Assembly: GCF_047496725.1 (NCBI RefSeq)
Contig: NC_132977.1
Coordinates: 12,472,001-12,536,000 of the forward strand
Reading direction: 5' to 3'
Origin: Anoplolepis gracilipes
Lineage: Eukaryota; Arthropoda; Insecta; Hymenoptera; Formicidae
Length of the DNA stretch: 64,000 bases
Shown: positions 20,522-31,696 of the stretch, piece after piece
How positions within the stretch are numbered: position 1 is the first letter of the stretch
Layout of the letters: each line of letters begins with the position of its first letter
Position numbers and translations under genes: made by a program
Notes under the pieces: generated by a model
What the model was told of the DNA's origin: nothing
Database searches by the model: none
The model's input: the letters and a program-made list of their open reading frames with translations, nothing else

Positions 20522-20713
20522 TTGTTACGCATGGGTGATACTCCCGAGAACCGGAGGTGCGAGGAGATGACTCCTCAGTTTAACGAGGATCGTCTTTGTT
20601 TGCGGAAACTCTTTGGTGAGCTTCCGTATGAGGTGTGGGAGACAGAGGAATCGTGGCTCCCCGAAACTCTGCAGGAGGACTCCAGGTTGTCAGATGAGAG
20701 AGACTCCGAATAG
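20522..20713 (+). pseudogene. Truncated exon copy in the right terminal repeat
   Basis: The frame GDTPENRRCEEMTPQFNEDR to SRLSDERDSE matches the last exon of the left-end gene (4287-4480) because both lie in the terminal repeats. Here the upstream part of the exon and its acceptor are missing, and a 19-bp deletion has occurred beside GGGTG. It is followed by the same GTGAGT...TTACAG intron-like stretch (20719-20795). It is not expected to make a protein by itself. Confidence 0.7.
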
Positions 20714-20956
20714 ATTGTGAGTATTTATAATTTTTATCATTTTAGAAAATATTTTTAAAAGTACTAATAAAAATGTTTTTTTTTCCTGTTACAGACGCAG
20801 CTATGACGAGTTTCCATGGCGCATCGCCCCTACAAATTTTTAATTTTTTAAATTTTCTACTATAATTTTAATTCTTTTTTATATTTTTATATTTAAACAT
20901 ATAACTATTTTAATTTTTTAAATTTTCTATTACAATTTCTATTCTTTTTTAATTTT

Positions 20957-20987
<31 letters not shown>

Positions 20988-21884
20988 TTTATATGTATAC
21001 ACATACACACTTTTTAAATAAAATTTATGTTAAACTTATATATATTTATTACTTATTCACCTTCATCATCTATCCCATTCTTCTTCCTCTGTATTAGATA
21101 TAATTAGATAATAAGATAACATTTAATATTATAAAAAAAAAAACTTAACATGCAAAAATTATCTTTTTTCTCGCGTACGCCTTAGCCTCCGTCTTATCGC
21201 GCCTCCGCTATCCTCCTTCCTCTCTATTCTTTCTCTCGCACCTCATAACACGCTCTCCTTCTCGCTATCCTTCTTCCTCTCTATTCTTTTCTCTCGCACT
21301 CATATCTCCTTTTCCTACCATCATGCTCTCCTTTTCTTACCATCATGCCCTCCTTTTCCTATTATCATGCACTCCCTTGTCATACACATACAGCGCTTTC
21401 CTTCTCACACCACGTCATACTCTCCTTGTCCTACGCTATATAGAACGCTTATCGCACCGTCTCCCTCTAACGCGTTGCGAACGCCTATCGCACCGTCTCC
21501 CTCTACCGCGTTGCGAACGTAATTACTTATTGCAAATATACGTTATGGATAAACAGAGTGGGGTGATTATTTTATCTATAACAGTTGACATTCCTCTCTC
21601 ACCATCAGACCTCCGCAGTCAGTCGGAGAGGACACTCCCTCCACGTGCGGAACCATATGTATGCCTCCCCCCTCCCCCCTTTCAATCAGGGGGGGGGGGT
21701 TTGGTACCACCCTTCCCCCCTCAATCTGGGAGGACATTTGGTACCTCCCTCTTCCCCCTCAGTCTAGGGGGACATTTGCCCCCCCCCCGGTCAGTACGGG
21801 GGGCGAGGTACCTCGCCTCGTCCTCTCCCGCTTACCTCACCCCGCCTCAGATCCCTGGATTAGAACTCTCTTATATTATCTACT
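20526..21884. repeat. Right terminal inverted repeat of the Polinton
   Basis: Reverse complement of 3126-4493. It contains the truncated exon copy, an AT-rich part, a longer CA run (20961-20987), the polypurine/polypyrimidine module, C-rich blocks and the ACT terminus at 21882-21884. CACTTC follows. Confidence 0.92.
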
Positions 21885-22990
21885 CACTTCGTCTGGTCGA
21901 CGTTTTTGATACGGTCGTGAAAAATGGCGACTTGAGTTTATCTTTAAAATACTTTAGCTGAAGCTTTGGAGAATCTGTTGTGGTCGTCGAGAGAGTGAGC
22001 CAATGGAAGTTGAAGCTTTGGTTTCGCTAACTCTAGCCGTGAGTTGAATGATAAATTTGTAGATGTGATCAGGGTTCGACAGGGTTGTTATTAGCAACCA
22101 CTGATTAGGTTCTCAAATCCGGAAGTTATGGTTGCGAAATTCTCCGTAATCGTATTGAAGTCGGAGTTGCGCTGTCCAAGCGTTCGTCTAAGGTTGTTCA
22201 CTGACAGGTTTTCACTAGATGACTTCCACTGAGTGACTTGTGGATTATGAATGGTGAAGAATTTGTGAGTGGTGACTGTGGACGGATGACTGCTGACGGG
22301 TGACTGCTTCATTCCCGAAAGTCCCCCTTTTTATATGCTTTTTGGAGCAAGATTATCGCTTATGTGATTCTGAGTCATGTTATTTTCTACGGTCTCTGCT
22401 GATAGTTTTATCGGTTCTGACTAGAAATTTTTCTAATGTTGTTAGGAACCCGTTTTCTGTTTTTTGGTGCTTCCGTTGCATTTAGAAGTCATGGAAACTT
22501 GTTATCGTTTTTATTATTCAGGATGTGATTCGTGGTTTTATGAGAAGACTTGGTATTAAACACGTTGTTATAATTTTCCAATAGATTAGATTCATATTGT
22601 CCTTTTCTATTTTTTGTGATAATAAGTTGTTATCATGCGCTCCGTCGTCATCACGACTCCGCAAGAGTCGTTGACGACGCAGGATGCCCTAGTGATTGTC
22701 GTTGTGTAGACGGTTAATCTTAAAATTCCGCGGAAGGAAGGAATGTAACGTCGTGTAGTCGAGGTGATGTAACAGAACATATCTGAGCAATTCAATATGA
22801 AAAGGTATAATATCAAAAAAGTAATCTGATAGTAAATACAAAAGAACAAAGAAAACATCAGTCAGTTCGTCGCACACAACCGTTCGGTAACGCGGTCTGG
22901 CAAAGAGAGAGCGAGTCTCATTAGTCGTGCAAATTCGGTGAACAAAATTCCACACTATCAGATTAAGTACGAACTATGCGACGGTACTTC
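21885..22990. other. Unassigned segment, probably regulatory end of a minus-strand retroelement
   Basis: No long frame was recognised. On the minus strand CATATAAAAAGGGGG (22327-22341) is a strong TATA box, followed by a leader with repeated GTCACC/CAGTCA words. This is the layout of an LTR or 5' region. A GC-rich hairpin (ACTCCGCAAGAGT, about 22661-22675) lies upstream. Downstream (22860-22990) is GC-richer sequence before the PLE frame. It is split from 2930-3119 only by the Polinton. Confidence 0.35.
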
Positions 22991-23575
22991 GATTCTGGGC
23001 GGCCAGTTTGAAATTACTTTTATTCTAACAGTTTTGAATAATAACCTACCTTTAACACGTAGTCAAACAAAAAATAGTTTCCTTTTATATAATGTTCTTT
23101 CCAATCTAGAAATTAATGATACGGATATTTTAATGTCATTAGACGTGACATTACTTTTTACTAATGTTCCCATTGACTTAGCAATAACAACTGTTAACAA
23201 TAGGTGGTCGTACATTGAAAAAAACACAAAAATTCCACAAAATGAATTCGTTATAACATGGTCAAATTTATTCTGACATGTAGATATTTTTGTTTTTTGA
23301 TAACAATATTTATAAACAAATTTTCGGAACTCCTATGGGGTCTCCATTATCACCAATCTTAGCGGATTTAGATCTACAAGATATTGAAAACAAAGCGCTT
23401 TATAGGATAAATTTTAAACTGCTATTATTGTATTTTAGATACGTGAATGATATTATTCTAACTGTTCCGAAGGACTATGTTAACACAATAACAAAAATTT
23501 TAACTCCTTTCACGAAAGGGTACAGTTTACGTATGAGATTCATTGTAAGACTGACAGAAGTATAAGCTTTCTGGA
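22991..23575 (+). pseudogene. Penelope-like reverse transcriptase core, fragment
   Basis: The frame shows KNSFLLYNVLSNLEI, SLDVTLLFTNVPIDLA, then after a stop at about 23275 FGTPMGSPLSPILADL and YFRYVNDIILTVP. This last is the catalytic YVDD block with the first Asp replaced by Asn. This is the palm of a Penelope-like RT and fits as the continuation of 1561-2251. The frame then breaks (SFLELNIKRDNDKYV, about 23560-23610) and is interrupted by a mariner. Dead copy. Confidence 0.8.
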
Positions 23576-23639
23576 ATTAAATATTAAAAGAGATAATGAT
23601 AAATATGTAACATAAGTAATTTTCTTCATCTTTGAAATA

Positions 23640-24800
23640 GAGTAGTATCAGCAAAAAGGACGCGATGAATTTCAAATTTGGCGGGCTTATTCTCTAATCT
23701 ATTCTGTGTCAGCCGCATTGTTTACATGAGGCTTACCGACAACCGTTGTTGTTTTGGATGGCTCGAAGAATGCAGATCGAAAAAGTGCATATCCGACACT
23801 GTCTTCTTCACTATTTCCGCGCTGGAAAAATTGCAACTGAGATCACAAGGATTGTGTGTGAAGTGGAAGGGGAATCCGCAATATCAGAAAGAGTGTGTCG
23901 AAATTGGTTTCAGCGCTTTAGAGCTGGAGATTTCGATTTGAATGACAAGGAACGCTCTGGACGACCACAAGAGACAGACGACCTCGAATTGCTGGCTCTC
24001 TTGAGTGAAAATGCGGCCCAGTCAACTCGAGAGCTCGCTACACAGTTGGGAATTAGCCATATGAGTGTTTGGCGTTGCCTCCAGGCATTAGGAAAGGTAC
24101 ATAAAAAAGGAAAGTGGGTCCCACATAAACTCAGTGAAAATGCCATTGGCAACTGCCTCACCGTTTGTTCTTCGCTGTTTACTCGGCAAAAAAAGAAAAC
24201 ATTTCTGTATCGTTACTGGAGATAAAAAAATGTATTTTCTACAATACCGAACGCAAAAAAGAGTGGTTAAGCCGTGGACAAGCATCCAGCTCGACACCGA
24301 AGAAGGACATTCATGGTCAAAAGGTACTGCTGTGCATTTGGTGGGATTTGAAGGGAGTGCTCTACTATGAACTGCTCAAACCCGGCGAAACTGTCAATGC
24401 AACCCGCTACTCGTCTCAACTCATTAATCTGAGCCGAGAAATTGATAAAAAACGGCGTTGAACTGGCAAAGGACGGCGTAAAGTGATATTGCAACACGAC
24501 AACGCCAGACTCCATGTGGCAAAGGTGACCCAGAACACTGTGCACAATCTTGATTGGGAAGTTTTACCACACCCGGCTTATAGTCCAGACATTGCGCCCT
24601 CGGATTACCACCTGTTCAAATCTATGCAGCATGGCCTGACAAACACGCAATTCAAAAGGCGGAAATCCAAAAATGGATCGATGATTGGATCGTCTCCAAA
24701 AATGAGGATTTCTTTTGTCGCGAGATCCATATGTTACTCGAACGATGGGCAAAAGTCATAAAAAGCGAGGGCCACTATTTCGATTAAGATCCGATTATTC
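23640..24800 (+). pseudogene. mariner (DD34D) transposase, frameshifted
   Basis: The N-terminal HTH region reads from about 23746 (RHCLLHYFRAGKIATEI, VCRNWFQRFRAGDFDLNDKERSGRP) and LATQLGISHMSVWRCLQALGK. The frame then changes several times. TGDKKM holds the first Asp (about 24220), the WWDLKGVLYYELL block follows, then LQHDNARLH and SPDIAPSDYHLF with exactly 34 residues between the two Asp. That spacing is the mariner signature. These enzymes cut and paste at TA. Terminal repeats were not resolved. The copy sits inside the Penelope-like element. Confidence 0.85.
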
Positions 24801-24832
24801 TATCAAAAGTTACAGCACTTCAAAGTAAATAC

Positions 24833-25176
24833 TGTTACGTACCGCAACTTTCCCACGCAAATATTTCACGAATAGATATCTTGTTAGGAGACAGCAGTTT
24901 CTCACGCTAGATGTGCATAAGCCACAGGACAATCTTAATATCTCTTCGCGAGATATCTCTTTTGGTTAAACGATAAGCGCATCACTTTGAGATGCCACAC
25001 GACTTTATCTGCATGTAGAGACCTCCGAGAATGAAGGTCCAGCGATATAAAAGTAGTCAGTTCTAAGTCGTCATTCTCAGAGAAAATACCTTCGACTTGT
25101 AACATTGCGTCAAATAAAGTCTAGTAATTAGATAACTGTACCTTTTTATTCATTATGTCGCGTTCAGCGCGTAACA
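24833..25176. mobile_element. Solo LTR, 344 bp
   Basis: Ends are TGTTACG and CGTAACA (7-bp inverted ends). A TATAAAA box at 25046-25052 and an AATAAA-type signal at about 25111-25117 give the promoter and polyadenylation order of an LTR. No internal retroelement sequence is attached. Flanks ATAC and GTAC are a near match for a 4-bp duplication. Confidence 0.65.
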
Positions 25177-25214
25177 GTACCAAAACGGAAATTACTTATG
25201 TTACGATCTAATAT

Positions 25215-25549
25215 ATTAGGGGACCTCTCGCCGATGACCTTGACCTTGACACATGTTGTCAAGATAATGATCCTGAGTAACATGCAAAAAGTTTTAGCCG
25301 TCGCTCATTCTTTATTACAAAGTTATAAACAAAAAAAGTTTCACGAAATATTTGTAATTTTTGAAGTTACATATGAGTTTTGAGTATGTATAATATACGA
25401 AAGATACGTATAATAACTGAAACTATTTTTGTTTATAATTTTTTAATAAACAATGAGCGATGACGGCTAAAACCTTTTGAACGTTACTCAGGGTAATGAC
25501 CTTGACAACATATGTCAAGGTAGAGATCATCGGCGAGGGTTCCCCTAAT
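25215..25549. mobile_element. Foldback element with ATTAGGGG ends
   Basis: The two halves are inverted copies, running from the TTAGGGGACCTCTCGCCGAT start to the matching end at about 25549. They share a CCTTGAC...TGTCAAG block and an AACAAAAA..GTTTATAATTTTTTAA centre. No coding capacity. It interrupts the Penelope-like element after the solo LTR. Confidence 0.75.
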
Positions 25550-25559
25550 ATACATATTT

Positions 25560-25830
25560 ACCGAGATAATAACAGATTAACCTTAGATTGGTTCCACAAA
25601 AATATTTTCTCTGGAAGATATTTATTCTTCCTTTCTGGTTCACCTATTATGTCATAAGATTGGAACAATTTACAGCTTAGTTGATAAAGCGGTACTTCTG
25701 TCACACCCTCAGCATTATAAAAAAACATAATTTTTTGTATTAACACATTAATAGAGAATAAATATTCTTTACCGTTCAATTTTAAATATGTCAAGATAAG
25801 ACTAAAAAAAACTATGCTGCCATGAAATTA
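25560..25830 (+). pseudogene. Penelope-like reverse transcriptase, thumb-side fragment
   Basis: The plus strand reads DNNRLTLDWFHKNIFSGRY and, after frame changes, blocks matching the LSHPQHYKKNI..CINTL region of PLE polymerases. It continues the coding interrupted at about 23610. Degenerate. Confidence 0.6.
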
Positions 25831-26014
25831 AATAATAGAACATTAGGGACATTGGCGAGTGACAATGAAAAAAAAAAAGAAGAAAAAAACAAAAAGTTTA
25901 TAATAAGGTTTCCCTATATAAAAAGCTTCAGAGGGCCTGAGTTCTCCGCTGGTTATAAATATTCCAATCATCTGACCGACATAATAAAGACATAAAAATA
26001 TCACTTCTTTTACG

Positions 26015-26359
26015 GATCACAACAATGTCATTTACAAAATTAATTGCAAAAATTGTGATGCGAGTTACATTGGTCAGACAAAGAGAAAGTTGAGAACCAG
26101 GATTAAAGAACACATTGCGAACATTAAACAACCTAATTTGTCGGTTGTTTCTTTACATATGTTGGGTAATAATCACAGAATGAACTGGGATAACGTTGAG
26201 ATCTTAGATTATGAAATAAATTACGTTAAAAGAATTATCTCAGAAACTATTTTTAATAAACTACAAAAGAATGCTCTAAATATTGTAGAGAATACGGACT
26301 CTTTAAACGAAAAGTATTTTCCGTTACTTATGACCTTAACTGACAATAAACAATATTGA
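26015..26359 (+). pseudogene. Penelope-like GIY-YIG endonuclease domain
   Basis: NNVIYKINCKNCDASYIGQT at 26022 onward is the GIY-YIG signature with its CxxC, followed by RTRIKEHIANIK, then NHRMNWDNVEILDYE and KRIISETIF. This nickase opens the target in PLE retrotransposition. The frame is partly open to TGA at about 26359. It completes the C-terminus of the split element. Confidence 0.8.
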
Positions 26360-26449
26360 TACACAAAAATTTTTACAGTTAGACAGATATCATTAGTTTT
26401 AGCGCGTTGAATAGTGACTGTGAAAGAGTCGAAGTAGTTTTCATTTTTT

Positions 26450-26797
26450 TAGTTGACCATCATAGGCCTGAAACGTGCAACATTTTACTTTTTTACGTCT
26501 ATTATGATTTCAAGTATTGTCAAATTTTAGTGTATTCATGACTACATTTTTATACTTTATTATGGATTAATGATTTAATGTAGGCCTGTAGCCAGTTTGC
26601 CCATTTCGGCTGATTTTGTTCACTGGAATCCCTACTCCTCTTATTTCATAGCAACTAGATTACTCACGAAAACGTAAGACGCTCCAGCTCAGGAACGATA
26701 TTAGCTGTAAATTATATGGGTGCGTATTGCCCTGTGTACTTCTGTTTATAGACTTATATTCTTATATTAAAGTTAAAAGAGACACTGAAATGGACAC

Positions 26798-26800
<3 letters not shown>
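26450..26800 (+). mobile_element. 3' region of the Penelope-like element
   Basis: From about 26590 (CCTGTAGCCAGTTTGCCCAT) to 26795 the sequence matches the reverse complement of 40010-40195. It marks the non-coding 3' terminal part of the element and runs into a CATA/TA microsatellite. Confidence 0.7.
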
Positions 26801-26807
<7 letters not shown>

Positions 26808-26830
<23 letters not shown>

Positions 26831-26835
26831 AATAT
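26808..26835. repeat. TA microsatellite
   Basis: Short (TA)n tract directly after the Penelope-like 3' region. The surrounding 26800-26928 is AT-rich with no gene. Confidence 0.9.
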
Positions 26836-26929
26836 AATACATATACATATATATACACACATATAATAATTTAAGAATTTAAATATAAATATAAACATGT
26901 AAAAATACCACACGTAAACACTATATATA

Positions 26930-27420
26930 CATGGTGTCCCATTTTAATTCCTCCAGTGAAATATCTGAAAAAGTAAGCGTTGCCGGAAAAAAAGTTTCAA
27001 ACAAAAGTTTTAGGATTTCGAGGGGGCCATAAGATGGTACCATTGGTCTGACTTTGAAGAGTCATTTGAAGGTCACATGAACGTCATGTTTAATTTTTTT
27101 AATGGGACACCCTATATATTATTGCACATTTTTGTAGCTTATCTCGAGAGCTTTCCAAAACACTATAATCAAATGTTCTTTCGTGAAGTACTTTTCGAGT
27201 TATAAGGCTTCAAAGTTGCAATATTTTGACATAAAATACAAGATATCTCGTAAAATGTTCATTTTTCGATTATCTTATCCTAATACTTTTAGACTTTTCA
27301 AAGTCAGACCAATAGTACCATCTTATGACTCCCTCGAAATCCTAAAACTTTTGTTTAAAACTTTTTCCGGCAACGCTTACTTTTTGAAATATTTCACTGG
27401 AGGAATTAAAATGGGACACC

Positions 27421-27423
<3 letters not shown>
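26930..27423. mobile_element. Foldback element A2, internally deleted
   Basis: It begins CATGGTGTCCCATTTTAAT and ends CACCCTG, and the interior matches the left half of A1 up to the ATACTTTTAG block. A short right arm follows. About 380 bases of A1-type sequence are missing. It lies between TA tracts. The ORF at 27183-27620 is not a gene. Confidence 0.8.
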
Positions 27424-27487
<64 letters not shown>

Positions 27488-27488
27488 C

Positions 27489-27540
<52 letters not shown>

Positions 27541-27600
27541 TATGTATAAATATATACAGTATGTATGTATATATATGTATACATACATACATATATATTA
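27424..27600. repeat. Long TA/TACA microsatellite
   Basis: (TA)n with interspersed ACATA units. It separates two foldback elements. Open frames of Ile/Tyr here are artefacts. 27600-27712 is AT-rich with no gene. Confidence 0.95.
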
Positions 27601-27712
27601 ATAAAGATAAATACAAATAAACATATATATAAATAAAAAAAAATTAATTTAAATACAATATAAATATATACAAATAAAAATACCACACATATACACAACA
27701 TATATATATATA

Positions 27713-28478
27713 CAGGGTGTCCCAGACTTACCGAATCACCTGTTAATGGTGGATTCCTGAGGTCATTTAGAGACGAAAATCCTAATACCAAAATGTCGAG
27801 ACTACAATAGTTTTCAAATGGTAAGAGTTTAAAGTTGACCAATTAGCATGACAAAACTTCGCGCGCTCAGTTACGTCGCATATTAAAAGTGCCACCGCAC
27901 TAAATTTAATTATCGACATTGAAATATTGATAAAGTATGTATTCAATTTATTGTTAAGTTATTGTTATGTAGTAATTTATTGTTATTAAAATAATTTTAT
28001 AAATTTATCTCCTTCATGTGCGGTTAATAAATTTCGGTATTAGAATATCTGCGCAATGACAGAAAATCTTCGTAGCCACCCAATTAAATTCAATGTCGAT
28101 GTTGCGCGCGGAATTACGAGGATTTTCTGTCATTGCGGAAATATTCTAATACCAAAATTTATTAACCGCACATGAAGGAGATAAATTTATAAAATTATTT
28201 TAATAACAATAAAAATTACTACATAACAATAACTTAACAATAAATTAAATACATAATTTATCAATATTTCAATGTTGATAATTAAATTTAGTGCGGTGGC
28301 ACTTTTAATATGCGATGTGCCTGAGCGCGCGAAGTTTTGTCATACTAATTGGTCAATTTTAAACTCTTACCATTTGAATACTATTGTAGCCTCGACATTT
28401 TGGTATTAGGATTTTCGTCTCTAAATGACCTCAGAAATCCACCATTAACAGGTGATTCGGTAAGTCTGGGACACCCAG
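27713..28478. mobile_element. Foldback element B1, near-perfect palindrome
   Basis: Begins CAGGGTGTCCCAGACTTACC and ends with the near reverse complement, CACCCAG. The arms (27713 to about 28080, and about 28105 to 28478) match almost base for base. No coding capacity. One half occurs at 50352-50697. The terminal 12 bases are the same as those of the DD41D transposon at 32585-35720. Confidence 0.85.
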
Positions 28479-28489
28479 ATATGTATATA

Positions 28490-28531
28490 TATATTAACAT
28501 TAAATTGATATATGTGTATATATACATATAC

Positions 28532-28590
<59 letters not shown>

Positions 28591-28592
28591 CA
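28490..28592. repeat. TA microsatellite
   Basis: (TA)n with TACA interruptions between two foldback elements. Confidence 0.9.
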
Positions 28593-28595
28593 TAT

Positions 28596-28963
28596 GGGTC
28601 ATTCCATGAGAAATCGATCACCCTCTATGCCCAGGAATAGCAGCGGGGAGTAGGGGAAACAGAAAGAAATCATGTAACGAGTCATTCCATGCGAAATCGA
28701 TTACCCTCTACGTCCAGAACAGTTTTTAACTTAGAAAGATCTATTTGGTCTCAAATTGTCAGGCATATGAGAACTCGTTACATGATTTCCTTCTGTTCCC
28801 CCTACTCCCCGCTGCTATTCCTGGGCAGCCATCTTGGATTTGCAAAATATGTCACACGCTATTCGATAGTGCATGAAAAAAGCTACAATTTGAGACCAAA
28901 TAGACCTTTCTAAGTTGAAAACTGTTCTGGGCATAGAGGGTGATCGATTTCGCATGGAATGAC

Positions 28964-28965
<2 letters not shown>
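28596..28965. mobile_element. Foldback element E (GGGTCATTCCATG ends)
   Basis: Starts GGGTCATTCCATGAGAAATC and ends with the inverted match (TTTCGCATGGAATGACCC), inside TA microsatellites. A second inward copy of the end starts at 28680 (GTCATTCCATGCGAAATCGA), so one copy seems nested in another. No coding capacity. Confidence 0.8.
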
Positions 28966-29003
<38 letters not shown>

Positions 29004-29004
29004 G

Positions 29005-31630
29005 CCTATATATAAATATATAAGTAGCGTTCGTCTGTATGTATGACCGCGAACTCCTTCCATATTTGTGGACCGATTTTCGTGAAATAGGTACCAAAAT
29101 GTCGCAAATTTTTCGGGGATGGCTACTGTGTGGTTTTTTTTTAATTTTCGCCCACCCACGCATCCACCCACGCGCATGCGGATTTATGGACCAATTTTCG
29201 CGAAATTGATATCAAAATTTCGCAATTTTTTAGGAGAAGGTTACTATGTGGTTTTTTTTTAATTTTTATCCCACCCACGCGTCCACCCACGCATCCACCT
29301 ACGCTCGCGTATATTTATGGACCGATTTTCACGAAATTGGTACAAAAATTTCGCAAAGTTATAGAAAAAGGCTGCTATGTGGTTTTTTTTAAGTTTTGCC
29401 CATCAATGGTTTTTTTTTAAGTTTTGCCCATCAAAAGGTGAGAAAATAATTTCAAGGCTATACACAGTGAGCATAAAAGATAATGAAAGATTTTATCTAC
29501 GTCTCCTTCTCCTACATGTGACTGGAGCTAAATGTTTTGAAGATTTAAGAACTGTAAACGGAGTTATTTATGAAACATTTAAGGATGCAGCAATTGCGAA
29601 GAATTTAATAGAAGCTGACGATTTATGGTCAAAAACGTTAGAGGAAGTAACATAATCAAAAATGCCTGCACAAATTCGAGAGCTATTTGCCTATATTTGT
29701 ATATTTGGAAATCCAACAGATGTACCAACACTTTGGAATAAATACAAAGATCAAATGATTGAAGACTTTGTAAACAACAATGTTGTCGACCCTGAAAATA
29801 TGGCTTTAAATCATATACAAGAAATTCTGAGAAATAATGGAAGTAGCTGTGGAAATTTTCAATTGCCAAATCCAATTCCGGTGAATATTTACGTCACAGA
29901 GTATAATGTGGATGAAGAAAAAAGACCTGGTGAATATTTATTATCAACACTAAATGATGAACAAAAACACGTGTACAATATAGTCATTAGAGTGATTGAC
30001 AATGAGAATGAACCTCAGCGGTTATTTTATATTGACGGATTTGCAGGAAGTGGAAAAACTTATCTATTTAACACATTTTTGAGTGTTATTCGAAGAAGAA
30101 ACGAAATAATTATTCCATGTGCTTCAACTGGCATTGCTGCAACACTTCTTAAAGGAGGAAAAACTTATCACTCTCTGTTTAAGCTTTTAATTCCAATTGA
30201 TGATGGAGCTAAATCAAATATCAGAGGAAACTCTCAAGCTGCACGAGAACTGATCTCTGCAAAACTCATCATATGGGATGAAGTGACTGTTGGACATGCC
30301 TTAACAGCAGTTGATAAACTCTTCAAGGATCTGATGAAGAATGAAAGACCATTTGGAGGAAAAGTAATTTTATTTGCAGGAGATTTCAGACAAAATCTTC
30401 CCGTAGTGCCACATGCACAAAAAGTAGCTTTAATTGAATCGACTGTAAAATACAACCCTATATGGAGGAATGTAACTCAGGTTAAACTACAGCAAAATAT
30501 GAGAACTGGAGAAGAAAAAGAATTTGCAAATTGGCTAATGCAACTAGGAGATGGTAAATTATCAAATACTGATGGACTACATCTCGATACAATTGAAATC
30601 CTTCAGGATTTTATATCAAAAAAATTTTTTATTACTGAGATTTTTGGTGATAGAATCACTATAGAGCGGAATAGAGAAAATCCAGATCGAGCGATTCTTT
30701 GTCCTAAAAATGAGGATACTTTCATAATTAATGACGAAATCCTTCGTCTAATGAAAGGAGAAAAAAAGAAGTATCTCTTAATTGACTCCATTGTAAATGA
30801 TGATCCACAGGAACAATTAAATTTTCCAACTGAATTTTTAAACTCTTTGACACCTTCTGGAATGCCAATTCATCGACTTAAAATAAAAATTGGTGTTACA
30901 ATTATCTTATTAAGGAATTTAAATATTAAGAAAGGATTTTGTAATGACATAAGATTCATTGTTACTAATTTGAAAAATAATTTAATTTATGCGGATGTTC
31001 TAACTGGTCCTGCACGAGGACAGATTGTTATTATTCCAGGATAGATTTAATTACAAGTGATTTGGAACTGCCATTTAAGTTTAAACGAAGACAGTTTCCT
31101 ATTCGAGTGTCATTTGCTATAACAATTAATAAATCCCAAGGACAAAGTTTAGAAAAAGCTGGGATTTATTTGCCAAATCCTGTATTTACTCATGGTCAAC
31201 TTTATGTGGCATTTTCTAGAGCAATTAAAAGGGAAAGTGTAAAAATTAAGATTGATGAATTCAATAATCAAGGACATCTAATTGAAGGAACTGAAAAATG
31301 TTTTACACAAAATATAATATACAGAGAAATTTTGTAAATTGATAAATTTAAAAAATTGTACTAATTAAAGGAAGTAAAAAATGTTTTAAAAAAAATATAA
31401 TATATATAGATATATAGATATATCTATATATATAAAGGTAGCGCAAAATAAAATATCAGAAAATGAAAAAAGAAATAACATAGTAGTTATCCTCAAAAAA
31501 TTTATAATATTTTGATATAAATTTAGTGAAAATCGGTTCAAAAATATGTAAGTAGCTCATGAGGACCGTGCGAAGCGCGGTGCAAATAAAAAGGCTTTGA
31601 GGACCGCGCGAAGCGCGGTCCGAAAAGCTA

Positions 31631-31631
<1 letters not shown>
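29005..31631 (+). mobile_element. Helitron copy with hairpin-CTAG 3' end
   Basis: The 5' side begins in CCTATATATAAATATATAAGT next to a TA tract, close to the usual TC end. The 3' side has the hairpin GGACCGCGCGAAGCGCGGTCC at 31601-31621, a few bases, then CTAG followed by T. That is the Helitron terminus. A related hairpin copy lies just upstream (31562-31580). It holds the helicase part only, and no Rep (HUH) domain was seen. Three repeats of a GTGGTTTTTTTTAA-ending unit occur at 29040-29410. Confidence 0.75.
29440..31337 (+). pseudogene. Helitron Pif1-type helicase, truncated, one stop and one frameshift
   Basis: From about 29500 the frame reads RFYLRLLLLHVTGAKCFEDLRTVNG, a typical Helitron segment, to a TAA at 29653. 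The same frame continues (MPAQIRELFAYI). It shows GFAGSGKTYLF (Walker A, about 30039-30070), AKLIIWDEV (Walker B) and AGDFRQNLPVV (motif III). A single frameshift near 31042 is followed by TINKSQGQSLEKAGIYL and HGQLYVAFSRA (motifs V and VI). The helicase would unwind DNA in rolling-circle transposition. The N-terminal Rep part is missing, so the copy is non-autonomous. Confidence 0.88.

Positions 31632-31691
<60 letters not shown>
31632..31691. repeat. TA microsatellite
   Basis: Pure (TA)n between the Helitron end and a foldback element. Confidence 0.95.

Positions 31692-31693
<2 letters not shown>

Positions 31694-31696
<3 letters not shown>

Larger units (their letters stand above)
3126..21884. 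mobile_element. Complete Polinton/Maverick element, 18,759 bp
   Basis: The element begins AGTAGATAATATAAGAGAG and ends with its reverse complement, and CACTTC stands immediately outside both ends (3120-3125 and 21885-21890). AGT...ACT termini, long inverted repeats and a 6-bp target duplication are the Polinton hallmarks. Inside are the family's core genes: protein-primed polymerase B, chromodomain integrase, packaging ATPase, adenain-like protease, double jelly-roll capsid and penton-like protein. Several of these carry stops or frameshifts. Polintons are large self-synthesising transposons of virus-like origin that may form particles. This copy is complete in outline but decayed in its replication and packaging genes. 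Confidence 0.95.

Noticed and set aside
3126..21884. The element as an integrated free virus rather than a Polinton
   Set aside because: Terminal inverted repeats, integrase with chromodomain and 6-bp duplication fit a Polinton. No gene was found that requires a separate viral class, although the two categories overlap.
21323..21961. Plus-strand 212-residue frame in the right terminal repeat (and its left-arm counterpart 3242-3694 minus)
   Set aside because: It covers low-complexity C-rich and CT-rich repeat. The two arms differ by frame-changing indels, so no selection on it is evident.
22607..22955. Minus-strand 83-88 residue frames
   Set aside because: No domain, and they overlap each other in different frames within a probable retroelement regulatory region.
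27183..27842. Tyr/Ile-rich frames around the TA microsatellite
   Set aside because: Microsatellite translation; no domain.
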